A program made the position numbers and the translations under genes. The notes below the pieces were generated by a model, which made no database searches, was not told the DNA's origin, and saw nothing but the letters and a program-made list of their open reading frames with translations. DNA of 64,000 nucleotides from Platerodrilus igneus. Its lineage: Eukaryota > Arthropoda > Insecta > Coleoptera > Lycidae. How positions within the stretch are numbered: the first letter of the stretch is position 1; each line of letters begins with the position of its first letter. The stretch covers positions 1,306,917-1,370,916 of the forward strand of contig JARFIW010001178.1 of NCBI GenBank assembly GCA_036346225.1, given 5' to 3'. Shown piece after piece: positions 34,437 through 44,929 of the stretch.

Positions 34437-37400
34437 CAGCGCCGTGCGGTGCTATGATGCAAAGAGGCGACCGCATCAGGCGGCACTTTCAGGGGGGCGG
34501 CAAAATCACTGGACTACATGTAACAAAAAATTTAAATGTAACGATTTTATTCCTATTATATTACTCATCTGCGCTTATTGTCGGTACTATTTGCAAAGGC
34601 GAGCGTTCGGCGCCGTTAGATTTTTTTATCTGAGGGCGCAAAGTGTTTGTGATATACCGCGCGCGACACCGCGGCTGCTTTTATTAGGAGCTTGGCAGTA
34701 GGCGGCATGTATCACAAAAGACTATTGCAAGTGTTAGGTTTTTTTACTTATTCATTGAGATGGCGATATTTGATTTTCATGTTAGTTGGTCTCCAACAGC
34801 AGACTCTTCAACAAGTGTCAGTCCGTGTTGTACTACGTTGTTAAATGCTTATGTTTTAAAAAACCTAAAAAGGTAAGATAATTGAATTATAGCTTTTTAA
34901 GTGCGTAATTCCTATCGATTTTTACATCAAGTTTAAATTTAATTTACGATACACTTTATAAGGTACATAGTAGGTAATTAATATTCTTATAACAGCATGG
35001 ATCAGAAAAGGAAAAGACTGTCTGGAAGCCAATATAAGAAGAAACGTTTAAAGAAAGATGAAGAAGGAAGAAAGTTAAGCCATGTCATAAAAGAATTCTT
35101 GGTCCCTAAGCCTCAGTCAGAAGCGTCTACATCCACATCAACAGCAACCTCTTCGGATGTGGTGGACTCATCAGCGCTGTCTGAATCACTTCCTAAAGAA
35201 GTTGTTGAAGAAAGCCAAACAATCACACACCCAGAATATCAAAAGCTGGGTAGCAATAGCAGTGAGTTCCAGCAAATAGACAAGATCTTCGACGATCCTG
35301 CACTATGGAATATTTTCTGCTTATCATTCAAAACTCGTCAGATACTGGTTGAGAGAGGTCCACATCAAGTTAAAGAACTGGAATTTCCTATCAACACAGG
35401 AAGGCGCAAATTTTCACCTTCTCATTATTGCAAAGTATTAAGCAATGGTGAAATTGTTGAGAGAAATTGGTTGATTTACTCTTACAACTGATGCCGTTTT
35501 TTGCTTTTGCTGCATATTGTTTGATAATTCGTCTTTCCATGATTGGTCTAAAAAAGGTTATTCTGACTGGGGACGTGTGCTCACAATGCACGAAAAGTCT
35601 GAAAATCACAGAAAATCTTTCAGACAATGGAAAGAATTTGACACTCGTTTAAAAAAGAACCAAACTATTGATGTCAAATATCAAAAAATTATAGATTTGG
35701 AAATTCAGCACTGGAGAGGAGTTCTAAAAAGAATTATTACAATAAATAGACCATTGACTTCACAATGCTTAGCCTTTCGAAGAACTAGTGAACATTCGTT
35801 TCAACCTAATAACGGAAAATTTCTAAAGCTGGTTGAATTGCTTGCCGAGTTTTCCATAATTGCTGACTGTACCCCAGATGTAAGTCATATTGAACAGCTC
35901 TCTTAACAATAAGAGTTGTTACATGCAACCCAATCGAAAATAAGTACGAATTTGATGAATTCTTTATTAGTTTTTTTGAAGCAATTAATTCAACAGGAGA
36001 GGGTTTAACAGAACTTATTTTGTCTTTTTTGAAAAAAATCGGTTTTGAGTTGAAATGGCTTAAAGGGCAAGACTATGACAATGGAGCAAATATGAAAGGA
36101 GTCGGAAAGGGTGTACAAAACAGAATACTTGATAAGTATTCGCGGGCGTCCTATGTTCCTTGTGCACTTCACTCTTTAAACCTAGTTGTGTATGATGTAG
36201 CGTCTTCTTCTACAGAAACGACAACATTTTTTCTGTTGTACAAGAACTACATAATTTCTTTACTTGTTCTACAAAGCACTGGGAGATGCTGAAACAACAT
36301 GTTTCACATTTAACTCTCAAACCACTGAGTGCTACTAGGTGGGCAAGCAGAATAGATACAGTAAAACCTTTGCGATATCAACTTTGTGAAATATATTATG
36401 ATGCATTATTCGAAATAATGGAAAACGTCACTTGAGAAGCAGAAACTAGAGTTAAAGCAAAAGGGTTGGCAACAAGTATAAAAAAATATAAGTTTATTTG
36501 CGGTGTAATTCTTTGGCATGACATTTTATTTGAAATTAATTCAGTCTCGAAGCTATTGCAGTTTGTAACTATGAATATATCGGATTGTACAAGGATGCTA
36601 GCGGAAACAATAGAAAAAGTGAAAAGTTACAGGAAACTCGAATTTAAACAGATGAAAATTGCTGCTAATGAAATTGCTGAGAATCTTGAGTGTAGCACTG
36701 ATTTTCCGACCGAAAGTGAAGTTAGAGCTAGGTAGAAAAAGCGTCAATTTGACGAAAAAGCTGCGAACGAACCCTTAACGAAGGAAAATAAATTTAGGAT
36801 AAACTTTTTCAATTATATTTCGAATATAACTCTTAATTCCTTAAATGAACGTTTTGACCTTTTGGAAACCCACAGTAGAAATTTTCAGTTTTTATACATT
36901 TTCAAACTCAGGCATATGTAACTGATGAAATATTTGTAAATCATTGCACTAGCCTTCAGTCAATTCTTTTGGACGATAATGAGTCAGATGTAAATGGGAT
37001 TGATCTTCAAGAGGAATTACTTGATGTATCTCGCATATTAGAACATTCCATGAAACCACTCGATGTCATTAACTATTTGTACCAAAATAATTTAAACACA
37101 TTGTATCCTAACACCTGTATAGCGCTAGGAATTCTATTAATACTCCCTGTCTCTGTAGCAAGTGGAGAAAGAAGTTTTTCCAAATTAAAATTAATAAAAA
37201 AACTATTTACGCAATTCCATAAGTCAGTCAAAGCTTACAAATCTGGCAATAATTTCTATTGAATGTACATTACCTGCTTCTCTTGATTATACATCCCTTA
37301 TTCGGGAATTTGCAAGCTGTAAAGTTCAAAGAGTGAAATTATAGTCTATGTATGTTTATGTTCAAGTTTATACGAATTTATATTTATTTATAGAAAATTG

Positions 37401-37526
37401 ATACGTTTGAAAATATATTATATAAATATATTATTTTCATATTTTTCAGTAGTTTTTTAATCACAAATATGGGGGCGGCATTTCGAAGACTTGCATCGTA
37501 CTGACAAAATACACCGCACGGCACTG
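34437..37526 (+). mobile_element. hAT DNA transposon, full length, with 8-bp target duplication
   Basis: The terminal inverted repeats are CAGCGCCGTGCGGTG at the left end and CACCGCACGGCACTG at the right end. They are flanked by the direct 8-bp duplication GTTCAAAC at 34429-34436 and 37527-37534, the hAT signature. The 3090-bp element contains a single transposase gene of the ZMYM1-like group. Subterminal GC-rich sequence near 34440-34500 and 37466-37500 also pairs loosely (GGCGGCA... / ...GGGGGCGGCA). The sharp ends and perfect duplication show that the element inserted as one unit and then decayed in place. Confidence 0.95.
34997..37344 (+). pseudogene. hAT transposase, ZMYM1-like (TTF zinc finger, DUF4371), frameshifted
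   Basis: The N-terminus MDQKRKRLSGSQYKKKRLKK is basic and typical of the group. The TTF-type region follows: RKFSPSHYCKVLSNGEIVER and, after a shift near 35485, a cluster of three Cys then HDWSKKGYSDW. The DUF4371 part includes EIQHWRGVLKRI and QDYDNGANMKGVGKGVQ with PCALHSLNLVV. The C-terminal dimerisation domain has PVSVASGERSFSKLKLIKK. Frame changes occur near 35485, 35905, 36230 and 37210, with stops at 36435 and 36735. The last codons end at 37344. The start is the first Met of the basic N-terminus. It is non-functional. Confidence 0.88.
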
Positions 37527-37534
37527 GTTCAAAC

Positions 37535-37866
37535 TACTAAGGTTAGATTTATACATGACGTTAAACGTCAAACAGATTATTGCCTCAACAAATGGAAATC
37601 ACTTACCATCTTGACCTCAGGGTATGGCTGCTTGCACCATTTAACAAACAAGTTCAATCCATATGTGGACTTCCAGCATTGAACAAACACATGAAAAAGC
37701 AGTTGTCTACATCGTTATAACAACGCCTCGTAAACTAGAACCACATTGTAAGTTTCCAATGCGTAATCGTTTTATACGCAATTAAATTAACTTCTTACAA
37801 CCATTAGTCAGCTCTAAAAATAGCTTCTAAATTAAAACAAAATTTCCATGTTGAAATATAAGGAAC

Positions 37867-37914
<48 letters not shown>

Positions 37915-37959
37915 CGCAGTAAAATTCAAGTCTCGCACGACCATTTTGCTTCAGTTATT
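37535..37959. other. non-coding with a (TA)n tract
   Basis: A run of about 40 bp of TA repeats at 37869-37910. No gene. Confidence 0.5.
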
Positions 37960-38252
37960 AAATGTTATTTCTTCCGTACGTTAGTGTTGCTTTATTTTTC
38001 TAGTTCATTAGTTCTTTTGTGTTGCGCTAAGGAAACCAAATAAATTTAGTTTAAATTATTTAGATATAGAAATTACAAACCATGATGATTTTCTAAGCAT
38101 TCAGATCGATGGATATGAATTTAAACATATTGACGTTGTAATGATCAAACGCCGACTGATTCGAATCGTCGACAACAGCCTTAGCAAGCAGGTGCGCGAA
38201 AGTACGCTATACGATATCACCTTGAAGATACGTTGTAGAAATTTTACAATAA
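37960..38252 (+). pseudogene. unassigned open frame cut by the gypsy LTR
   Basis: A frame without a start codon runs from about 37990 to a stop at 38255 and includes FLSIQIDGYEFKHIDVV and VDNSLSKQVRESTLYDITLK. The mix of residues looks protein-like, but I do not recognise a family. It ends against the LTR of gypsy copy 1 at 38253, so it could be a fragment of an older element or an exon interrupted by that insertion. No continuation was found beyond 43.1 kb. Confidence 0.25.
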
Positions 38253-38796
38253 TGTAGCAGGCTACTGCTACCGCGTTTCTTTAATTCAAAACAAGTAATA
38301 ATAAAGGTTTTTATTACTCACTGTTCACAAGTCTAATTAACAGTATATGCCTTGTTTATAGATGTTTTCAGTCCACTTAACAATGAAGCACTATTACACT
38401 AATGAATTTACAAGCACTAATATCTTCTTAAACTAACTTCTTTACCATAGGTCCATTAACAACACTAACACAACTATTATTCAATCCCAACTCTATTTAT
38501 TTATGTATACTACAATCTGCATGTACATTAGACACGTTTAGCTCATGTAACATTTATGTATATATACTCTTAGGCTTCCAAAAAGCTCAACTACATTCAT
38601 TATACACGATATAATTTATATACGACATTCTTATGTGGACTAACTCTTACATTCATAAGCGGCCTTATATATACTCCAAAATTAAAGACATGACTCATTA
38701 TCTAGTAATTTCTAGAAGGATTCTCGAATCCTGAAGAATACGCTGTGCCCCGGGCGTTTGTATGTTTGACGGGTTGCCTAATAGTGGATCGCAACA
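38253..38796 (-). repeat. 3' LTR of gypsy copy 1 (544 bp)
   Basis: On the minus strand it starts TGTTGCGATCCACTATTAGG directly after the polypurine tract and ends GTAGCCTGCTACA, giving TG...CA ends. It aligns along its length with the LTR of copy 2 at 54800-55325 (for example GTTAGTGTTGTTAATGGACC in this copy). It carries an AATAAA-type signal in TGAGTAATAAAAACC near its end. Confidence 0.88.
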
Positions 38797-38810
38797 CTGC
38801 CCCCTCTTTA
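38797..38810 (-). promoter_or_regulatory. polypurine tract
   Basis: On the minus strand AAAGAGGGGGCAG lies immediately upstream of the LTR TG. It primes plus-strand DNA synthesis in LTR elements. Copy 2 has AAAGAAGGGGCAG in the same place. In copy 1 the CCCH-finger reading frame passes straight through it into the LTR. Confidence 0.85.
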
Positions 38811-38863
38811 AAACCGTTACGTCTCGTAACTGTAAATCCATTTTGACGCCAATTCGATGACTG

Positions 38864-39371
38864 ATGACCGTATCGGCAGCTATCTCCTCTGGTGCATCCA
38901 CCGCGTCGTTGGAAGTAACAGTCAACACTCTTTTCTTGGTCTTGGTAGGCAACCGGTTGATAACAACAAACAAGAACCTGGACGTTGGTTCCCTGGAAAA
39001 CTACTTCTAGCATATTTCGGACTATCCTCCAATCTAAGCGATCCAGTCCACAGCCCAGCTTGGGCATCGCTAGTCTCGTTACTCCATTTTCCATCATCTG
39101 CGCCTTAAGATTTAGCAAAGCGTCCCATAGATGTCCATAACTAGGTCTTTGCCATGAAGAATTTTTGGTGACCAGATAGTAAACATAACGATTTTTATCT
39201 TGAAGAACCAAAGATTTTCCTACAGTTGGCTGCTGTTGTACTAATTCATCCAAACTTTTTCTTGAAAACAACAGCTATTCCTCTTGACATTGCCAAATCT
39301 CGAGCTACGCAATGTGCAAGGGAATACTCTTCTGGTGCTCTAAACAGATCTTGCTGTTTTTCAACAACAAC
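38864..39371 (-). pseudogene. TARG1/OARD1-type macro domain plus CCCH zinc finger, fused to Pol
   Basis: The macro domain starts near VVVEKQQDLFRAPEEYSLAH and continues SRGIAVVFKKKFG in the same frame as the integrase C-terminus. After an 8-nt deletion relative to copy 2 (near 39250) it continues in the frame 39271-38702. OARD1/TARG1 removes ADP-ribose from glutamate and aspartate residues. Its catalytic Lys and Asp (human K84 and D125) correspond to the Lys of YYLVTK and the Asp of GCGLDR, both present. A CCCH finger with spacing C-x7-C-x5-C-x3-H follows (YFQRRGGCTRGDSCRYGH, first Cys just before). The frame then crosses the polypurine tract and ends inside the LTR at 38702. As it stands the domain is split by a frameshift. 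Confidence 0.88.
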
Positions 39372-42300
39372 GCCAAATCTCGCCTTAGCGGAACCACCAT
39401 ATGCCGCCATAAAGCTCTCAAAATCTGCATTTGGCTCATGATTAATAACTTGTCGAACACCATTATCATTATTCGAGTCTTCCTGGTTGTTGCCAGCGTA
39501 GGATGTTAAACGGTCAAAGTGTACCACTTTCGGTTTACCACGGGGAGATCTTCTGATCCTGTACACTACATCATTTATTCTTTTTAATACTTCGTACGGC
39601 CCTTCCCATTGTCTTTGTAGTTTTGGCGACAATCCACGTTTTCTTTGTGGATTGTACAACCACACTAAATCTCCAGGTTGATAACCCCCTTCTTGTGCTC
39701 TCGTGTCATATTGTGATTTCATTCGATCGCTTGCTGCCTGGATATTCTTTCGGACGTTTTCGTGAATGCTATTTGATCTTTAACGAAGCTTACTAACGTA
39801 ATCTTCACCTGCGATCTCTTCTCCAGGTTTAAATCCAAACTGAAGATCACATGGTAGCCGCAATTCACGTCCTAGCATTACGCAAGCGGGCGAGTACCCT
39901 GTGCTGTCATGTACCGAAGATCGGTACGCCAGTAGGAACAAATGTAGATATTGGTCCCAGTCTCGCTGATGTTTAGAGACAACTTTGGCCAGGTACTTCC
40001 CTAACGTCCTGTTCATTCTTTCAACCATTCCATCCGATTGGGGATGAAGTGGCGTGGTTCTAGTCTTCCTGATTCCAAGATGCTTGCAGACATTTTAAAA
40101 AAATGCTGATTCGAAGTTCCGACCTTGATCGGAGTGTAATTCCAACGGAACTCCAAAGCAACAAAACAACTCCTTCACTAGTACATCTGCAACCGTCTCG
40201 GCTTCTTGGTTAGGTATAGCATATGCCTCCGGCCATTTGGTAAAATAATCCATTGCAACCAAGATGTATTTATTTCCTTTCTCTGATTCAGGAAACGGAC
40301 CAGCTATATTAATGGCTACCCTCTCAAACGGATTCCCCACGTTATACTGTCTCATTGGGGCTTTCCGTTTTGTGACCGGGCCATTTGCAGAGGCACACAA
40401 TTCACATTTCCGGCACCACTCCTTCACATCATCTTTGCAGTCACCCAATAGAATCTTTCTCTCACTCTTTCGAGAGTTCTTTTCACGCCAAAGCGCCCTC
40501 CGGAAATACCATCGTGCAAGTGCTGCAGCACTTCCGGCACTCTGCTTCTCGGCACTATCACTTGAAGTCTCTCAGTGCCATCTTCAAATTCCAGGCGTCG
40601 TTTCAAGATTCTATTTTCCATCATCAAGGAGTCCCACTGTGCCCAGTATGCCTTCATGCTCCTACTTGAAATACTAATTTCTTCCCAAGCTGGTCGTTGT
40701 CCTCTACTTTTCCACTCAATAATACGTCCCAATTCGGCGTCATTCTCATGGTCTTCTCGTATTCTTTCGGGTTGCCAAGTACCATCGGTTACCGTCATTC
40801 TATGGATGACACTTATTTTCTCTTCCATCTTGGAGCAATGATTGCAGTCCACCGGACAAGGTCTCCTTGACAAGTGGCTAGATGGCAGATGGCTAGTTCC
40901 TACCCGATGTTCTGTGTCAAAGTCATATTCCTGCAACCGCTCTATCCACCTTGCTACTTGCCCTTCAGGATTTCGAAACTGCAGTAACCATTTCAGCGCA
41001 GCATAGTCTGTTCTCAACAGGAATTTACGGCCGTATAAGTACTTATAAAAGTGCTCTACGGATTTGACGACGGCCAACAGCTCCCTTCTTGTCACACAAT
41101 AGTTCCTTTCTGGCCGCGACAAGACCTTGCTGAAATACCCAATAACTTTTTCTTGTCCGTCCTGCACTTGAGAGAGAACGCCTCCTATAGCTGTGTTACT
41201 GGCATCGGTATCCAACACAAATATCCCCTCCATCCGTGGATAACTCAAAATTGGTGCTGTAACCAGTAGCCGTTTCAGTTGTTCAAATGCACTGTGGCAG
41301 TCGTCATTCCAATCATATTCTTGTCCATCTTCGGTTAATTTCGTTAACGGTTTGGCAATGTTCGCACACCCAAGTATAAAGCGTCGGTAATATGTGCACA
41401 ATCCTAGAAAACTGCGTAGTTGGTGTATATCTGCTGGTGTAGGCCACTCTTGTACCGTTTTTATTTTGTCAGGGTCAGCTTTTATTCCGGTCTCCGAAAC
41501 GACATGTCCTAGGTATTTCACCTCTTTTCCAAACAGGTAACACTTCTTGGGGTAAGGTAAGGTTTGCACCCCGTAATCTTTGGAATATCTCCTCTAGGTT
41601 CTTAAGGTGTTCTTCAAAAGACCGGGTTAACACTATCACGTCGTCTAGGTACACCAGACAAGTCTTCCAAGACAGTCCACGCAGTATCGATTCCATCAAT
41701 CGTTCAAACGTAGCAGGGCATTGCATAATCCAAATGGCATGACCTTGAACTGCCATAATCCAGTTCCAATTGTAAACGCAGTCTTTTCTTTATCGTTTGG
41801 CTCCAAGCCTACCTGCCAGTATCCGCTTTTCAAGTCCAAGGTCGAAAACCATTTAGATCCGGATAGAGTATCCAAGGTGTCATCAATTCTGGGCAAAGGA
41901 TAACTGTCTTTCTTTGTCACATTGTTAAGCCGCCGGTAGTCTACACAAAACCTTGTCGACCCGTCCTTTTTCTTGACAAGCACTACCGGGGATGCCCATG
42001 GACTATTCGAGGGTTCAATCACTCCCTGTTCTTCCATATCGGTGATAATTTGCTCGGCTTCCTTACGCTTTGCCAAAGGAAGTCGCCTGGGGTGTTGTCT
42101 TATCGGTTGCGCATCTCCAGTATTGATCTTGTGTTGCACAACATTCGTCCTTCCTTTCTCACTATCATCCAGTGCAAACACACCTCGATATCGTCCGACC
42201 AGCTCTTTTACCTTGCCCAGTTGGTCGCCGTTTAATCCTTGACACGAAGGTATTAACATATCCAGCAATTTCTGTGAGCAACCGTTGGCTGGTTTATCTT

Positions 42301-42957
42301 TCGTGTCGTCCACACAACGTTTAATATGGCATACTGGAATGCAACTTCCCACAATCGTGTTTTTCTTCAGGGTCACCGTATGCGGATTAATGTTTAGCAC
42401 ACTTACTGGTCCATATTTCGAAACTTTACCAGTGTTCTTCCAATGAGTAATCCTTCCTGACCCATTCCCGATTCAGTTGCTTCCATCATGCATACTTGGC
42501 CTTTCCGGAGCGTATCATCCGGGCGTCCCATTACTATCATTTCCGTCTTCTCGGGTATTTTCATATCACAAATCATTCGAACTTGCATCGTCTGGTTACT
42601 CGTCCCTTGAAATGGAATCTCATCATCATCTATCCGAAACACATTTTCTTTCATGTTTACATGAAACCCATATTCTCTCATGAGATCCATTCCCAAGATG
42701 ACTTCTTCTGTAATTTCAGCTACCAACACCCGATGATTAATTAATCTGTCTCCAATTCTCAACACTACGGCAGTCTCTCCGTGAGTCGAAATTTTCTCAC
42801 CATTTGCCGTTCGAAGATATACCGATACAGGTAGCACTTTTCTGCGACCAACCAAATCTGGTTTCACAATAGTCTTTGTTGCTCCTGTATCCACGAGTAA
42901 TCGGACAATCCTACCATTAATTCTACCATCGATATAAATGCTGTCCAGACTTCCCAT
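39372..42957 (-). pseudogene. gypsy Pol: protease, RT, RNase H, integrase; frameshifted
   Basis: On the minus strand the retropepsin (42957-42403) has LLVDTGATKT. Reverse transcriptase runs from about 42240 (FCVDYRRLNNVT, MPFGL) through a shift near 41750 to YLDDV. RNase H follows in 41569-40424 (FVLDTDASNTAIGGVLSQ, RRELLAVV). It is followed by the H2C2 zinc finger (HLHDG..., CRKCELC) and the integrase core: VAINIAGPF, HSDQGRNFES and DGMVERMNRTL. The first catalytic Asp of integrase is Asn here (Asp in copy 2). A GPY-type C-terminus (WEGPYEVLKRINDVVYRI) leads into the macro domain. Shifts lie near 41750, 41540, 40440, 40090 and 39750. Confidence 0.9.
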
Positions 42958-43130
42958 CGACGATGCAGCACGGATGATAATCTCCGGGGGAAGCTCTTAA
43001 CCTCTTGCAAACGATTCCCAATCACTAGCAGAATGATTACGGCCTCTTAACATCGAAGCTTGAGATGAGATATGGAGGATATCGGTTACGAACGTTGCCG
43101 TGAACAGACGTGCAAACGATGTAGTCCGTA

Positions 43131-43860
43131 ATCTAATTAATCTTATTATCTAAATTTCTTAAAATAAGTTTAATTATAAAGTGCAAACCACAAACAGAAA
43201 CAAAGGGCATCAAGAAAAAAATAACGTAGGAAAAAACGATTTTGATTTTTTTCTGAATTTTACCACGCGAAGAAGGACTATTGTACAACTGTGTTCTGAA
43301 CCTTTTGATGCACGTGCAATTATACATAAAGGTATGTTTTTAGAGGACTTTTGTTGTGAATTTTAAACTGTTCTAAACTGTTTTGAGGGACTATTTTGGG
43401 AAGTGGGTCCGGGTTAAGTGGTTCAACTTATGTGTTTTTTTAATACCATAGTTCTTTCCGCATACCACAACATATTCTAAACAAGAAAAGTTTACGTTCT
43501 ATTTTAAACCCGGTAGTGTTCTGTTTCTCTATTGATAACATTCGTATTAGCTGTCACAATCACAATTATTTATAACAATCAACAAGGAATTAACACCAAG
43601 CGTATTCCATTGAACGTCATGCTGTTATGAATAATATGTAAACTTACTTGAACTTGAACTAGTGTAAGTGATTATTATTAATACACCATCGCATTCTTCA
43701 AAAAAATGACCTTCTAGTGGAAGTATTATTGCATTTCCAACGAGCAGCATATTAGATTTTAGTATAACGCTTTTACTGCATATTACGGACTTTTGTCATT
43801 TCATTTGTTTTTAATTAAATTTAAATAACTTAATGACAGCTAGAGTACAAAATGCCTACT
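43131..43860. other. no gene recognised
   Basis: AT-rich sequence between the truncated 5' end of gypsy copy 1 and the start of the R1-like LINE. Nothing else is supported. Confidence 0.45.
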
Positions 43861-43953
43861 TAACATTCCCCCAAGGTTTCCCTTGGAGGTAAAACAACAC
43901 CAGATCTTGACTTAAACTCACATCCTTCACTACATACCACCTCGACATAACCA

Positions 43954-44660
43954 ATGCAGCTTGACCCTGCTTTTCAAAGTCAAATAAGCGTCGTACTAAC
44001 ACCCTCTGCCCATCCACCAACGACCGAAATACCACGGAGCAAAAAATTGAAAGGAATCCCCAGCCACAACAACCCGGAAGATATGAAACAGTCTATCTTA
44101 GAGCACCTAGAGAACCTAGGGACGGACCTTCTTAACTTTATTGACCATGAACTAGACCCAAGTAACCGTCTACGCGTAGGAGCCCATAAAACCCTTAGAG
44201 ATAAAATAATAAAATTAATATATCTACAAGCCGAATTAACTGGAGAACATAAATTCATAAAACAACAAAACAACACACTACAAGACAAGATAATCGAAAC
44301 TAATGTAGAAAACAGCCATCTGAAACAACAATGAATACTTAATCCAACCATGTCTTCAAACACGTACGCAAACGTGACGGCAATACCAACACAGACATAC
44401 GCCAGTGCTGTAGCACAAAAACCGAAAGCTCCAAAACAAGACGCAATTTCAAAAGCGATCTCAAACCAAAATACAACGGTGTTCATAACGTCAAAACGTC
44501 ACGAAACATTGCACACGCACTACCGATACACGTGGACACTGTGGGGAAGAAGACTCCAGGCACAAAAGGACAGACTGTCCCAAGCACGGACAACACTCAG
44601 TTTGCATACCATGCTTAAAACGTAATAAAAACTGCGCTTCTAACCCTAAAGATTGCCCAA
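43954..44660 (+). pseudogene. LINE ORF1 (gag-like), frameshifted
   Basis: 43954-44334 encodes a predicted helical region (DKIIKLIYLQAELTGEH...). After a stop a second frame from 44350 has SYASAVAQK-like sequence (TYASAVAQKPKAPKQ) common before the RNA-binding part of these proteins. Near 44575-44660 another frame holds a Cys/His-rich cluster (CPKHGQHSVCIPCLKRNKNC, then CPTH), probably the nucleic-acid-binding knuckles. At least two frame changes are needed, so it is a pseudogene. ORF1 proteins bind the element's RNA. Confidence 0.65.
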
Positions 44661-44929
44661 CCCACAAAATGTTAATGGACAGACTCATACAAAAACCGAC
44701 TATGGACAGTAAACCTAACCAAACTAAACACAAACAACCCTCACAAATTCAAAGGGACAAAGCCAGGGCAATCACGTATCGACAACATCTTCAACAAACA
44801 ATACAAGAGAACATGCACACAGACAAAATAGCAACCCACCCACAAACGGAATACGAAACTACACTCACACACAACATTTTCACACAAACACAAGCAACAA
44901 CCAGAATGCAGCATATATACCTATTACCC

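Larger units (their letters stand above)
38253..43130 (-). mobile_element. Ty3/gypsy retrotransposon copy 1, 5' truncated, carries macro domain
   Basis: Read on the minus strand: protease, reverse transcriptase, RNase H, integrase, a macro domain and CCCH finger, polypurine tract and 3' LTR. Gag and the 5' LTR are missing: recognisable sequence stops near 43130. It lies head-to-head with copy 2 (49752-55325, plus strand), with an R1-like LINE between. Codon-level similarity to copy 2 is high but not recent; about 10 of 74 residues differ in the macro core. Reading is broken by several frameshifts. The clade is uncertain (412/mdg1- or CsRn1-like by overall layout). Confidence 0.9.

Noticed and set aside
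34444..34701. 85-codon frame at the start of the hAT element
   Set aside because: Lies in the GC-rich subterminal region before the transposase; no domain and not expected in this family.
38702..39371. host OARD1 gene next to the gypsy element
   Set aside because: The macro domain shares one frame with the integrase C-terminus in both copies and is followed by the element's polypurine tract and LTR, so it belongs to the element.
43980..44486. 168-codon minus-strand frame with hydrophobic stretches
   Set aside because: Shadow of the LINE ORF1; low-T coding strand explains the long open antisense frame.
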